The notes: generated by a model not told the origin, from the letters alone. Shown: positions 50,966 to 62,029, counted from the stretch's first letter. The stretch: 64,000 nucleotides of DNA from Rhinopomastus cyanomelas (GCA_013400115.1 VXBP01000359.1:558001-622000), one strand, 5' to 3'. Numbers and translations: made by a program.

Positions 50966-51884
50966 GGCTGCCCTCAGGGCTCTCACCTTTGGGAGAAGGT
51001 ACAAGAAAAATCTTGGACGAAGGATACGGAAAATCACGAATGATGAAAGACTCTGTGACCTGCTGAGGCACTGGATGGAGATTTTCCTTGTCTTTAGTAA
51101 TTGCAACGTCAATAATTGATTTCTGCCCACACATTGTCCATGATCTATTCACAGCAGAGTACAGGAGAGACTTTTGAGGGTCCTGTTCTCAGTGTACCTA
51201 CACAGACGTATTGCTAGTGGGTGTCAAAAGGAGAGCGACTGTCTTTGGCCTAATAAGTGGGAGCTGAAGGACAGACACCTTCCATCTCCTTTGAAAATCC
51301 ATGCAGGGCCAGTGCTTGTGTCCAGTGTGTTCAAACAGGCTGTATCATCCTTTCTGTCCTCAAACTGAAACAAGAACGATCATTTAGCTGAAACTTTTTT
51401 GAAAGCAAGGAACATGCCATTTGTCACTAAGCAGAGAGAGAAACTATTTGTGTTTCTAATAGGAGCCACTGGGAAAAGAGAGGTTTTGGTGGGGGGGGAA
51501 ATATCAGCCAGAGGGACTAGGTTGATGAAAGCTGTTGGTTCTAAGAGGGTTTTATTTCTTCGCTGCTTTGTAGTTCCTATGGGTGAGTAAACTTGACAGC
51601 TCAAACTACATTTTCCTCAGTATCTCAAAATTCATTCGGCTTCCCGTGTTACTAATTATTTTTCCACCTCAGAATCAACTATTTTGTTTCAGGCTACAGC
51701 AAGGGGAAAAGATGCAGCTTTATTGCCAGGGTCCTAAAATAAGTAAATAAGAATGAAAGAAAGCTCTCTGCATCCTTGATAGTGTGTGGCCTTCTGGAAA
51801 CACCAGCTTCCCTGCTGGATGCACCTACAAGGTGGAGAAAGTTGCTGACCCCTTTTCTTTCTTCTGTTGAACAAATAAGCCCCC
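50966..51884. other. Unique noncoding DNA
   Basis: Sequence upstream of the endonuclease relic on the minus strand (50966-51150) is open in one frame but matches nothing I recognise. It may be more of the same old element. The rest is featureless. Confidence 0.45.
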
Positions 51885-52190
51885 CGATTAAAAAACTTAT
51901 TGATTTCTGGGATGCTAAATATATGTTCCATTCAGGAGAGTTTAATGGGCAGAGAATCAGGCTGGTGTTGAGAACAGAACAGCGGAAACCATGAGCATTA
52001 ATTTAACCACTTTTTTAGAAAGCATCATACAGGCATTAATTAGGTCTCTAATTAGCCATCCTATTACGTTTTGCTTTAGAGATGTTAAAGGCCTAGCAAA
52101 CATACTCTGTCAAGTCAATGGGAGCCTTTACATTGATCTCCATGGGATTTGGACAAAGGAGTCAATTAGGTAATTTTCTTTTCCATGGTG
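51885..52190. promoter_or_regulatory. Possible distal enhancer-like block with TAATTAG cluster
   Basis: Unique AT-rich DNA with two TAATTAG cores at 52037-52043 and 52049-52055, 12 bases apart. A further CAATTAG lies near 52163, with ATTAATTTAACC near 51994. Evenly spaced paired homeodomain cores are typical of developmental enhancers. A copy of the palindromic amniote repeat (52108-52158) sits inside. Function is inferred only from motif texture. Confidence 0.25.
52108..52158. repeat. Short near-palindromic amniote repeat copy
   Basis: The segment reads ctgtcaagtcaatgggagcc, then tttacattgatctccatggg and atttggacaaa. It follows the family order: arm AAGTCAATGGGAG, linker CCTTTxCATTGA, then the second arm ending CAATGGGATTTGGAxCA. 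It is the best of the three copies in the window. Confidence 0.6.
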
Positions 52191-52875
52191 GCAAAGAATT
52201 AGATTCCAGATATCTAACCTACCCCCACCTTTTCTTTTCCTTTGAGTGCTTGATGATCAGAGAATGCACTCCAAGAAAAGAAAGGCTGCAGTAGAAATAT
52301 GATGTGCAGAACAGCACCTTAGTGATTCAGTTGACTTGTGTAAGAGCTGTTGTCATTTGGTGAATAGGAAATGTAGGTGGATCATTCATTAAATCAATGC
52401 AAACTTGAGTAGCCCCTAGTAACTACTTGGGGTTTGTCATTAATAGCACAGGTGAGGGACCATAGTGGAGGTGGTCTAAGGGCAGGTCTTCTTAAAGATA
52501 AAAGTAACAGGCAACTTCCAAACAGTAACTTGAGAAATTATTTCTAGCTCTAATTTATAACCAGCCTTCAGAAATGCAACCCCGCGGTAATGAAACAGGA
52601 TTATTCATAGAGCAAAAGCTGTACAGGAAGGTCAAAGCTGAAATATGGAAATAATATATTCTGTGGTTTTACAAGCTCCTAGAACACCTCAAAGTATAAA
52701 TTCATGGTACCTCTAATGAGCCTTCTGTGGAGCTGCCTGTTTCACTGCCTTGTTCCTCTGAGACTGTTCCAGACCTGTGAGAATGTTGTAGGAACTAGAT
52801 ATGGGGTGCTTGACATCACTTGTGGGGGTTATGCCTTGGGATTTTCATAGACCTCTAGAAAACATCTGCCCTGCA
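52191..52875. other. Unique noncoding DNA
   Basis: No gene or repeat recognised in this interval. Confidence 0.5.
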
Positions 52876-52942
52876 GATCACAGAACATCAGAGATTGGAA
52901 GGGACCTTGAGAGATCATCTAGTCCAATCCCCCTGCCAGAGA
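52876..52942 (-). mobile_element. CR1 LINE, terminal ~65-base stub
   Basis: Inverted 3' end: gatcacagaacatcagagat, then tggaagggaccttgagagat and catctagtccaatccccc, lost after ccagagatggcag. This is a strongly 5'-truncated or eroded copy. Confidence 0.9.
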
Positions 52943-53324
52943 TGGCAGTTAGTGCTTGAAGTTTGGGCTAGTAAAAAGTTCTGTTTTTAATGAGAATTTT
53001 CAAAACCTGTGGAAGCTGTGGCACTGTTCCAAGGGGTTGCTTTTGTATCTCACGTCCCTATAATCAGTGAGAAGTTCTGATGATTAATTTGAAGGAAAGA
53101 CAGTTGTGTATCAGGACAGACATGGCTTTGGACACTATATCGAGCATATCATTCTCCTTTCACCTTTATTTACCAAAGTTCTACAATCTCAAAAAAAGTT
53201 TGTCTAGACTTCTACCTTAGAATGTTTCTTAATAATAGGTTTAATGTCTTCTCTGCTTCATTAGATGAATCAAGCAGTTTTGGAAAATAGTTACTTAATA
53301 TGTCTTTTCCATTTGAACTTTCAG

Positions 53325-53512
53325 AGGGCAGAATGCCATTTTGAAGTCAATTACGGCGAAGATCTCGCGACTTAGTCCACAATACGAAGCTTCTAGGATG
53401 TGGAATGTGGAGGTGACGGCAGATCATCTCTGATCCATCGCTGAATGGTTTGACACACCAAGAGTCTAACTTCAATCAAAAGAAGCCAGCCTCCATAAAC
53501 CTTCCTTTGTAG
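53325..53512 (+). other. Candidate spliced exon, possibly noncoding
   Basis: A pyrimidine-rich tract (gtcttttccatttgaac) ends in TTTCAG at 53319-53324. A strong donor TAG|GTAAGA lies at 53510-53518. The 188-base interval between them has an unusual pocket of CpGs (ttacggcgaagatctcgcga) in CpG-poor surroundings. Frames inside are open for only 16 and 34 codons before stops, so a coding internal exon is unlikely unless it is terminal. A long noncoding RNA or untranslated exon fits better. Chance pairing of splice signals is a live alternative. Confidence 0.25.
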
Positions 53513-54419
53513 GTAAGATAATTAATTTATCTAATTCTTTTCACCGTCTGAGAGTAAGAGAAACTGACAAATTCAGTCACTTGAGTTGAACAGAGGTCAG
53601 GTTCTGTGGTTTCGTTTGCTGTTTGCTCGTCAAGGTGTAGATGGGGTTTTGCTGTTTGGAACATCCGCGATTGAACTTCTGTTTCTTATCACAAGAGATG
53701 ATTGTAATGTGATTCAGAACAATTGACATGTTTGTCTTGTCCTTTGTCCCCTTTTGTGTCCAGAATCTCACTGTGTTATTGTTGACTGATTCACACTAGG
53801 GGATGATCTGGTCATAGCTGGTTTTGTGATCCGGTGAGAGTGATTTTGACAAAAGAGTTGTTACTCCTCCTCAGTTTCTTCTTACTTTTTCCTGAACCTG
53901 GCCTGCTTTGAGATGCTTGCTGAGTCCTCAAAAACGTCTTTATTCAGATATTTAGCAACTTACTGTAATTAAACTATGTTCTTGGTTGTTCAAGCAGCTT
54001 AAACTGCACAGATAGGGCAGCCACTGGGAATGTAAATGCCAAAGTATGTTAAAGAGAAGGCTGTTTGCAGATTGTTGGACGGGTCTGTGCATAGATCAGG
54101 ATGGGGGAACGATCACTGCAGTGGAAACAGATCACTTGAACTCATTTCCAAATACTGCTTGCTGAGGTGATTCTTTTGTATTAGATTGTTAAGGGCATTT
54201 CAGCAGAAATAAGATTTTTCTCTCCATTTTCTGTTTCCTGGAGGACAGTGAAGAGAGAGGGAGCAGATCTAAAGCCGAGCACTGTAACTTTATTGACTTT
54301 GATTGCTGCCTGTATCAGCTGATGGAGAGAAGCCTTGAATCTGTCTCCCAGTAACATCTTCACTTCCATCACATTAAAAATGTAATATGAAGTCATAACA
54401 TTTTTCCTTTTTTTTTTCT

Positions 54420-54760
54420 TTTAATTAGACTTTAATAAGGAAACAGCTCTGTAGCTGCTTACACAGTGACTTAGATACCTTCACCGTTGCACTGGGTTTT
54501 CTCAGATATTTGACATCTGTAATGAATCTCTCAGACATTTCATTTTCTTTGTAAGTGCCAATTATCAATCTAAGCTACTGGAGGACGGTTTAACGTGAAC
54601 TGTCAAGGAAGTTTATAAAATTATCGTGTCAACACTGTAGTCTTCCAGCAGAGTTAGAGAGAGATTACGAGAAAATGATATTGTCATTTAATTAAACAGC
54701 ACGCGTGTTAATATTTTGCTATTACCTCTTCTTCATACTGGGAAGTAGTAGCTGTCATTT
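54420..54760. promoter_or_regulatory. Possible distal regulatory element
   Basis: AT-rich unique sequence with TTTTAATTAGAC (54420), CCAATTATCAATC (54557), CATTTAATTAAACAG (54686) and a CpG-containing CACGCGTG near 54700. It is repeat-free. The call rests on texture only. Confidence 0.18.
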
Positions 54761-55750
54761 TCTGATGACATCAGTTTATTGTGGTTGGTGATGGGCAAGT
54801 CTTTAGATGACCTGAAAACTTCAGGTATTAAATTGGAGGGGGGCCTGTATGTCGTAGAAGTGGTGATTTTTCTCATCCTCCTAACCGTCCGCTAATGGGA
54901 CACCAAAGACTACTGCAGTCACAGTTGACTGTGCAGGTATGTTGCAGGTGAGTAGGTATAAAGACCTTGCTGTAGGCGTAAGGGTGCCGGTAACAGCTGC
55001 CTAACACCCAGATGGCCAGGCAGACTAGGCTCAGGTTAAGTCACCGATGCTAATCCAGATTTCCCCCACTACAGAAGAACTCCTTTGAACCTAGCTTTGT
55101 GTTTTAGGTCAAGAAAATTACTGTTTCTCTTTGGTGGCACTGATAGGTCTTTGGCAATGCTAATTAAAGAGCATTCCATTCTCCCTATGGTAAAAACAAG
55201 TCTAGTTGTGCGAGACATTTTAGGAACGTTTCTGGCCTCTCCTGTGGTTAGCATCAATCATTCATTTTTACTCTGAGATTTGTGTCAAAATACATCCTGT
55301 TCCCTCCGAGATACTGAAGTGGAAGTGCTTTACACGATGATTCCCTTCCCTGTCAGAAGCTAGCTAAATAAATAACACTGTCCATGGTTTGGCTTGTGGA
55401 AGTAATCTCACTCCTGCAAGTGACTCACTGAAATGTACAACTTGGCAGGATTTGTGTCTGTCAACTTCTGATAATTGTGAAGACTTTTTTTTTTGTAATG
55501 AGTCTCTCTCTTTCGTTGAGGAGGTGGGCATCTCCCTCACTGCCTCATAAGGAATTGTAAAATGTGGTGAAAACAAGGAGACTGAGATGGCACATTGCTG
55601 GAAACTGGAAAGCTGTTACAAAGATAGTAAATGACAAACCCTCCTGTAAGAACTCGTGCGCTAGAGAGCAGAAGTGTACACAGCTAGAGGAGGATTTGAT
55701 GTGACTCAGAATGAACCCGTGTGACAGAACTTGGAAGTGGCTCACGAAAA

Positions 55751-55936
55751 GGTTGTCGAGCGTTGCAACAGGCTCCCTAGGGAAGTCACTATCCCTGGAG
55801 GTGTTTGGAGGATGTGTAGATGTGGTGCTTAGGGATGTGATGGGCTTGACAGTGCTGGGTTAAGTGGGCTAGGTGCTGGGTCACAGTTTGTGATCTTAAA
55901 GGGCTTCCCCAGCCTAGGCAACGCTGTGACTCTCTG
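55751..55936 (+). mobile_element. CR1 LINE 3' fragment
   Basis: Plus-strand 3' end: cgttgcaacaggctccctag, then tatccctggaggtgtttgg, tagatgtggtgcttaggg and gatcttaaagggcttcccc, with a decayed terminal repeat (acgctgtgactctctg). It is of the same broad subfamily as the copies at 18750 and 32726, with small insertions around 55860. Confidence 0.88.
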
Positions 55937-56347
55937 TTGAGCGTTCCTTCATTGGAGTCTTGAAGGACTGAGCAAAGCTTTGGATCTGTTCAGGGTATTT
56001 GAGCACACAGAGCTGTGAGTACTTTTAACAACGTTTTCCTTAAGCGTGGCCTTGTTCTTGGGAGATGTGGGCTGCATGATTGAAGAAATTCCCTCCTTTC
56101 TTGTAAAAAAAGAGAATTTTCACTGAGAACTGTAAATGCTTAACTCTATAAATGAGAGCACGTGCATCTCCTTGAGCCTAGAGAGTGGCCATTTGCATTT
56201 GGCAGAGTTTGGCCTTTGATTTTTAATTAATTTTGCACTGCAGATTTTGTAGGAGCGTGCAAGCCAGAAGAAAGCGATGCGTTCTTGTCGCATACTTTTT
56301 ATAACTATCATTACAGGTACCCAGCAAAAATTAGAGCAGTGATTAAA
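55937..56347. other. Unique noncoding DNA
   Basis: Short unique interval between two CR1 fragments. Nothing recognised. Confidence 0.5.
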
Positions 56348-56424
56348 GTCACAGGATCGTTTTGGTTGGAAGGACCCTCAGGAGGTCATCTGGTCCAACC
56401 TCCTCTTTAAAGCAGAGCCAGTTA
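56348..56424 (-). mobile_element. CR1 LINE, terminal stub
   Basis: Inverted 3' end: gtcacaggatcgttttggtt, then ggaaggaccctcaggaggtc and atctggtccaacctcctc, with ttaaagcagagccag. This represents yet another CR1 subfamily (the 'aggaggtcatctggtccaacc' type). Confidence 0.85.
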
Positions 56425-57809
56425 AGTGATTAATGTGCTCCTGAGTTTTGGGGTTTTATGCTTCCCAGCAGATCAGAGGTTAATTCCAGCAAAGTGATCA
56501 TTTCACCAAGTGTCAGTCACTGCCTCAGAAATTCAGCTATTATCACTTTTATGTGCTTTTAATTCATGGGGTAACTATAGGAGCTCAGTACTGTCTAGTC
56601 ACAATTCTGTAGTCCTTTTAAACCCTCACACTCGTTATTATCCCACCTTCTAACTTTCCTCATAGTTCCAACAAGTGCTAGAAATACTATTGTTATGATA
56701 AGTTATGGATCCCCAATGGAGGCATTTAATTTCATGGTATGTTAAAGGCTATAACAGCCTATTAAAACAGGGGGGCAGGGGGTGGAATGCTTAGTGGCTC
56801 TTCTCCAAGAGCTGTTTCTCAAACCCCAAAGCTCAGAGACGAGATTTTTTTGAAGTTGCACATTCTTCAGGGGCTAACAATGAGAATGGAGTGGCCATCC
56901 TTTCAGCAAGCATTGCCAACCACCTCTAATCCAGAACTGATCTCAGTGGCAGCTGAAGAGTCAGACTAAGCTAATAGCGAAGTGTGGATATGATTTTCCT
57001 GTCCTTGTTCTTACTACAACAGCCAAGGAATTGGGACAATTAATGAATTATGCTCATAGGTGAGATTACAGTAGTGGTGCCTCGACCCACAGAGGCTTGC
57101 AAAATGCTTAACTTTGCTCACCTAAGTAGTCCTTTTGGCTTAGAAACATGACTAAGGCCCAGTGTTTGTGCTGGCCTCTGGAAGCTTTCAATTGCAGTTA
57201 TCCCTGTGTCAACCTTGAGCAGCACTTGTGGGTTTGACTGAGAACCCAAACCTATGTCCCTGTGCCAACAGAAGCTGCAGAGCACAGCTACTTGCTTTGC
57301 AGCTTCAAAACCTTCGGGTTTGGTTTGCAGCTCTGTCACAAGCACTTGCTTTGGAGAATGTAAATAACTAAAGATGAAGGGATTTCTGGATGAGGGAAAA
57401 TAGGTAAAGAGATTAAACCATTACTAAACTCTGCCTAGTTGTCCAAGGACCTGTCTCAGCAACCACAGAAGGCAACAGGAACCTTTCCCGTGGCTTTAGC
57501 AGACGCTGTGCTGATCCCTGCAGCCGTAGGTCTAAGTGCAAATCCTACACAACCACCCAAGCTGGAGGTCTCAGGAATCTGGTTGGTATCATCTGAGAGC
57601 ATTCAAGAACTGGTTAAAATAACAAAGTGAACCCGTAGCCTGAAAGCCACTGTAGTTCTCCCCTAACCCTTCCCCTGGGAGTACAGTTCCATCATCCTTT
57701 CTTATTAGTGAGTTATAACAGCACTAAATACGGGCTGGGTGTCTTACAGTCTGGAGCAACGATTAAATCAATGATTACAAAAACTGTCCAGGGTGGGGAG
57801 AAAGCAGAG
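56425..57809. other. Unique noncoding DNA
   Basis: No gene or repeat recognised. Confidence 0.5.
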
Positions 57810-57909
57810 TGACTCTGTGACTTGCTCTGGGTTATCCTGCTGTGGCAGGGGGATTGGACTAGATGATCTTTCAAGGTCCCTTCCCATCCCTTATGATTCT
57901 ATGATTCTA
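57810..57909 (+). mobile_element. CR1 LINE, terminal ~100 bases only
   Basis: tgacttgctctgggttatcc, then tgctgtggcagggggattgg, actagatgatctttcaaggt and tandem ATGATTCT units at 57892-57908. It is nearly the same span as the insertion at 14991. Confidence 0.92.
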
Positions 57910-58289
57910 AATTCACAGAGAGTAATCGGATCATGGGCCACCTCAATAGCTTCTTTAACACCTCCCTGGTGCCTTGGAGGTACTAAAGTAGGGAGCAGCA
58001 CACAGTGATGACAGTTTGGTGAATCAAGGATTATCATAGATGGGGTTTTTTATGAGTTAGTTGCTTGGGAGATGCTGTAAGGAAGTTTGAAGATGAGCAT
58101 CTGGCAGAAAATACTGAGGGGATGTGAAAAGAAAGACATTGGTCGCTGTCGTTCCATGAGTATGAGGGCAAGCAGCCTCAGTTTGGGACGACTCCGAGAG
58201 CAAATCAAAGTTTCAGCAGTTAAGGTGGGGAAACAATTTGCAGCTTTATCAACAGAGGAGCTGTACATACAGAGGGAATGTGGGGCTCT
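57910..58289. other. Unique DNA upstream of the L1-like relic
   Basis: A frame open from 58087 to 58356 runs into the L1-like segment. It could be the poorly conserved linker between endonuclease and reverse transcriptase of the same element, but no motif proves it. Confidence 0.4.
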
Positions 58290-58700
58290 GAATTGGAGGC
58301 AGAATGATTTAGTACAGCATGGTTCTTTTGAGAATATAATGAGCTTCTGCCCCTAAATTAAAACTTTTCTTTAAAGATTTTGAATCCAAAAATAACTATC
58401 AGGGGAGTTTCATAGAAGCATTAATTACTTTCGTTCCTAAATCTGACAGTGATCCAAATTCATGTTCCAACTACCATCCCTTTTCCCTTATAAATTAAGG
58501 TTGCAGAGCTAAATTATTGGCTTCAAGGACTGCACAGGCAATTTTCTACATCATATCTCATTCCCAAGCGGAATGTTACACATAGATGATACACAAACAA
58601 TGCGGAAAACCTTTACAGCAGTGTCCCTTGAGCCAGTAAACCCTTTGTCTGCTAAACAGAATGTCCTGAAGACAGCGTGGAAGCTTGTGACTGCCTGTGC
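58290..58700 (+). mobile_element. L1-clade (L1/Tx1-like) reverse transcriptase relic
   Basis: From 58349 to 58495 one frame reads 49 codons matching the start of an L1-type reverse transcriptase. It has KLKLFFKDF, SFIEALITFVPKSDSDP and NYHPFSLIN, in place of the family pattern S-F-x-E-A-x-I-x-x-x-P-K-x-x-x-D…N-[YF]-x-P-I-S-L-x-N. After a TAA (58496) the same frame continues CRAKLLASR and IISHSQAE, corresponding to the next block (KILAxR … LIHxxQxGF). In another frame DTQTMRKTF (58588-58614) fits N-I-R-K-x-x-N. Immediately upstream a different frame (EYNELL near 58333) fits the block before it. Several frameshifts and stops make it a fossil. CR1 is excluded by the different residues and spacing of the same block. 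The catalytic YxDD part is not seen. The outer borders are approximate. Confidence 0.7.
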
Positions 58701-59922
58701 TGGCATTGCTGCTTCTCTAACCCTCGGTGCTCTCTCACGGTACTATCCCGTACTGGATACGACCCTTTTTCTCCTTTCATAAGCCTCCTAGTACTATGAT
58801 TTTATGAGTGATACTTCCTCACGACTCTTAATTACCTTTCTTCTTTTGGCTTTGCAAAGTGGTTTTGCTTAATAACACGGAGAGGTTCATCCCTTCAAGA
58901 CTTAGAAGATTCATACAAGACGTAGATGTGTCTTTCCGGTGGAATTTGGGTTTCAGTGATCATTAATTTGGATTGTTTCTCTGTTGAGAGGGTAAAAATG
59001 TTGTTTGATTTTGTTCAGATAAACCAAGGAATTAGCCTTGCCATAACCCAGGACAGACTCTGAGCCTGTGGCATGCTCAGATGCTTTAACCTCCTTTAAC
59101 TGAAGCCTTTTTTTCAGACCACAGGTAGTGTTGACACGACTGAGGTTGCTCCCTCCACATAAAACATCTAAAATATGTGGTATTCCTCTTCTGTTTTATT
59201 TTATCCAGTCAATTTCTTTTGTTAGATTTCGCTGGCATACAAATATAATTAAAATATCACCGACCGAAAAGGCCTCTGAACAAACAGCAGCAGCATCTTG
59301 GGCAGGCTCAGCTTGGCACAGCCAGGAAATAAATTCCTGAGAATTCCCTTTCTGAGAAATAAACTCCCTTCCTAGAAACAAAGGGTTGGATTTAGCCAGG
59401 CTTGAAACCAACACAGACATCAAAGTAGGTGCTTTGTTTGTTGCTGTGTGCAACACGGGGGTTTTTAAGCCCTCAGTTGGTGCTTTGGTGTGCTGTTTGT
59501 GCCAGCCTTAATGTCACCATCCTCCTTGTTTTCACGCAGTGATCGAAGGAGACTCTTTGTGTTTCTGCTCTGGTTGTATCAGCAGCTGGCAACAGAGTCT
59601 GAATTCTTTCATTTCTCTAGCTGATGCTGTGACAAAAGTCAGACTTAACAGACTTCCCCCACCCCACTGCAGGTTCTTTCTGAATGTTGTATTGTTGCTA
59701 CACACATACAATAGTACAGAAGTTGATGTCACTGGTGACCTCCTGGCTCCGAAAAAACACCCTCCAATTCTACAACTGACGTATTTTGAAACTACCGCGG
59801 GTATTTTGCAATCCCGAGGTGTTTTAACGCTACCTCAGTACTTAAAATGCTACTGGAATAACTGGATCCTGGAATAACTTGGAAACAGGGGCTGCATTTT
59901 TTTAAGCAGGTATTTTTTCTTT
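58701..59922. other. Unique noncoding DNA
   Basis: No later L1 blocks (for example QGCPLSPLLF) are detectable here, and no other gene or repeat is recognised. Confidence 0.5.
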
Positions 59923-60291
59923 CCCTCTGCTCTGCCCCTGCCCTTGTGAGATCATATCTGGAGTGCTGTGTCCAGTTCTGGGCTCCTCAGTTCAACAATG
60001 ACATGGAGCTGCTGGAGGAAGTCCCGTGTAGAGCAACGAGGGTGATGAAGGCAGTGGAGCAACTCCCTGATGAGGAGAGGCTGAGGAAGCTGGGTCTCTT
60101 CAGCTTGGACAAGAGGAGACTGAGGGGTGACCTCATTCATGTCTATAAATATTTGAAGGGTGGGTAGAGCCAGGCTCTCCTCAATGTCATCTAGTGATAG
60201 GACGGGGGGCAGTGGGTGTCAGCTGGAACATAGGAGGTTCCATACNGATGATCTCTCGAGGTCCCTTCCAATCCCTAATGTTCTGTGATTT
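59923..60291 (+). mobile_element. CR1 LINE broken at an undetermined base
   Basis: Plus-strand copy of the same subfamily as 46034. LECCVQFWAPQF, DMELLEEVPCRATRVM and LGLFSLDKRRLRGDLIHV occur at 59950-60150. A short deletion near 60165 removes the CQEDG segment. The sequence then runs to ggttccatac, one N at 60246, and resumes at gatgatctctcgaggtccc in the 3' untranslated end, finishing gttctgtgattt. About 190-200 bases expected between the two sides are absent exactly at the N. Confidence 0.92.
60246..60246. other. Undetermined base (N)
   Basis: The only ambiguous base in the window. It coincides with the breakpoint inside a CR1 copy, so it probably marks a collapsed or unresolved assembly join rather than one uncertain base. 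Confidence 0.8.
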
Positions 60292-62029
60292 AAAGGTAAT
60301 ACAGTGAAGTTAAGGGTTTAATAGGCAATGTAACTTGGGTCTTTGACCTTTTGCTGTCTTTTTGGTTTCCTTACTTGCGTACGTAGCTGCAACATTTAAG
60401 GTTTAAGAAAACTGCACATTTCCTGGTAATCCAGCCCCTCTCTGGAGGGGCCCCAGTAGCTGGGACACCCGAATGCTACAGTGGCCCAGAGTAACTAAGC
60501 TGAGACATGACTCAATGCTATAGAAACATGTGGAACTAGTAGGATAAGGCTTTCCCATTTCAATACCTATTGTTTTCCAGTCCTGTGTTCTTAGCAAAGG
60601 AAGCTGGCAGAAGCCTGGTTCCTGAGGAGCCCTCAAGCTCTTCTAGTCATCACGTGCTGATTCTTCTCACTTTTGAACCAACTCATCAGCTCTTCTCGCA
60701 TTTGAAACTTGTAGATGGGATGGCAGAGCAGTCTGCTGCAGTAGTCCTGTTTGTTATTTGAGAACCAAAGAGAGGAAATAATCTGGGATCTTTCGCAAGG
60801 GAGTAGGGAAGGGCTTGTTCACCAGATCTCCCATTTCTGGCAAACGTCTGGCTGCAGTTTTAATAATGAGCTGCCCATAACTGGAGTGTATTTAATCCAA
60901 GTTAACACACATGCACTAAACTTGCTAATTGGGAATTTCTCTTTATAATAAGCACATTACTCTTGCTTCTTCGAGTAACGTTAGCCTGCTGATACAGCAG
61001 AGAGAGCTCACCTCGCTCCATGACTGCAGCTAGCAGGCCCCAGTGAATGGTAATTTCTGAAGAAAACATATGGTAAGAGTAATGGCTGAAGTCTGCAGAC
61101 AGCTTGCCTAAATTACAGTGCATCCATTGAAACCAGGACACATGCTAAGCTGCTGAAAGCAAAGAGATGTCATTAAAAAATGATTCATATACCTTTGCCT
61201 TAATGAGCGCTCACACTTGAGAATTGCCAATTGCCTGATCAATAGCTTCGCGGCTGCACCAGGCAGAATTCTTTGTGCAAGTGAAATATTTCCATTACAG
61301 CAGTGTGCAACTCCAGCACATACACGCTCCTGCCTTAGAGGAGTTTGAAAATAATATAATTTTTATATATTCCTGAAACCTGCCTGTATTTGAATCTAGT
61401 AAATAAACAGTCACGCTCTGCCATATGGAGCAATTTCATAACAGCACATGGTGAGGTTCTAATGAGTTTTGCCATACTGTGCCTGACAGGTGAATTTTCA
61501 GCTTTGATTATAGGAGGCCAAAAATAATTCATCCAGGCCAATAAAGTTTGATTTAGATAAGACTCGATTATTTTTGCTACCAGCCATTAAAAACTGTTCT
61601 CTCCTCATTTTTGTTTTCAGGCACACAGCCTGGCAACAGGCAATATGGATATTTATTGGGCTATCAAATCCACAGAGACCTGTCTACTTATGCGGTTGTC
61701 AATATTCTGTAGCCCACTGACTGCTGTCTTTAAACAGTGGCATGTTTAGGAGTTATTTTCAGCTCAACTCTTATTTATGCTTTCAAAAAGTGTTTTGAAG
61801 TTACCATTAGCAATGCAACGTCTAGACACCCCCCTCATGGCAACCAGGGTAAGAGGTGGACTGGGCACAGAGCATGTGGGATGGTCTTTAGTGCTTAGGG
61901 GTGGACCCAAACATCTTCCAAGCAGGGCCAGCCAGGCTCAGCCTTGCTGCAGGAGGATGCCCCTTCTTTGAGTTAATGGCAGTGTGGGCTCTGTTAATGA
62001 GGCACACTGTGCTGTCGAAGGGTTAATGG
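60292..62029. other. Unique noncoding DNA
   Basis: No gene recognised. The 61140-61690 part is listed separately for its motif content. Confidence 0.5.
61140..61690. promoter_or_regulatory. Possible distal enhancer-like block
   Basis: About 550 bases of repeat-free AT-rich DNA with GTCATTAAAAAATGATTC, CAATTGCC, GAAAATAATATAATTT, CCAAAAATAATTCATCC and CCAATAAAGTTTGATT. The texture is that of a conserved noncoding element. No target gene is visible, and conservation cannot be assessed here. Confidence 0.22.

Larger units (their letters stand above)
52943..55750. other. Unique noncoding DNA with a candidate exon
   Basis: Apart from the spliceable segment at 53325-53512 and the AT-rich block at 54420-54760, nothing is recognised. 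A T-rich run lies at 54401-54422. Confidence 0.5.
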
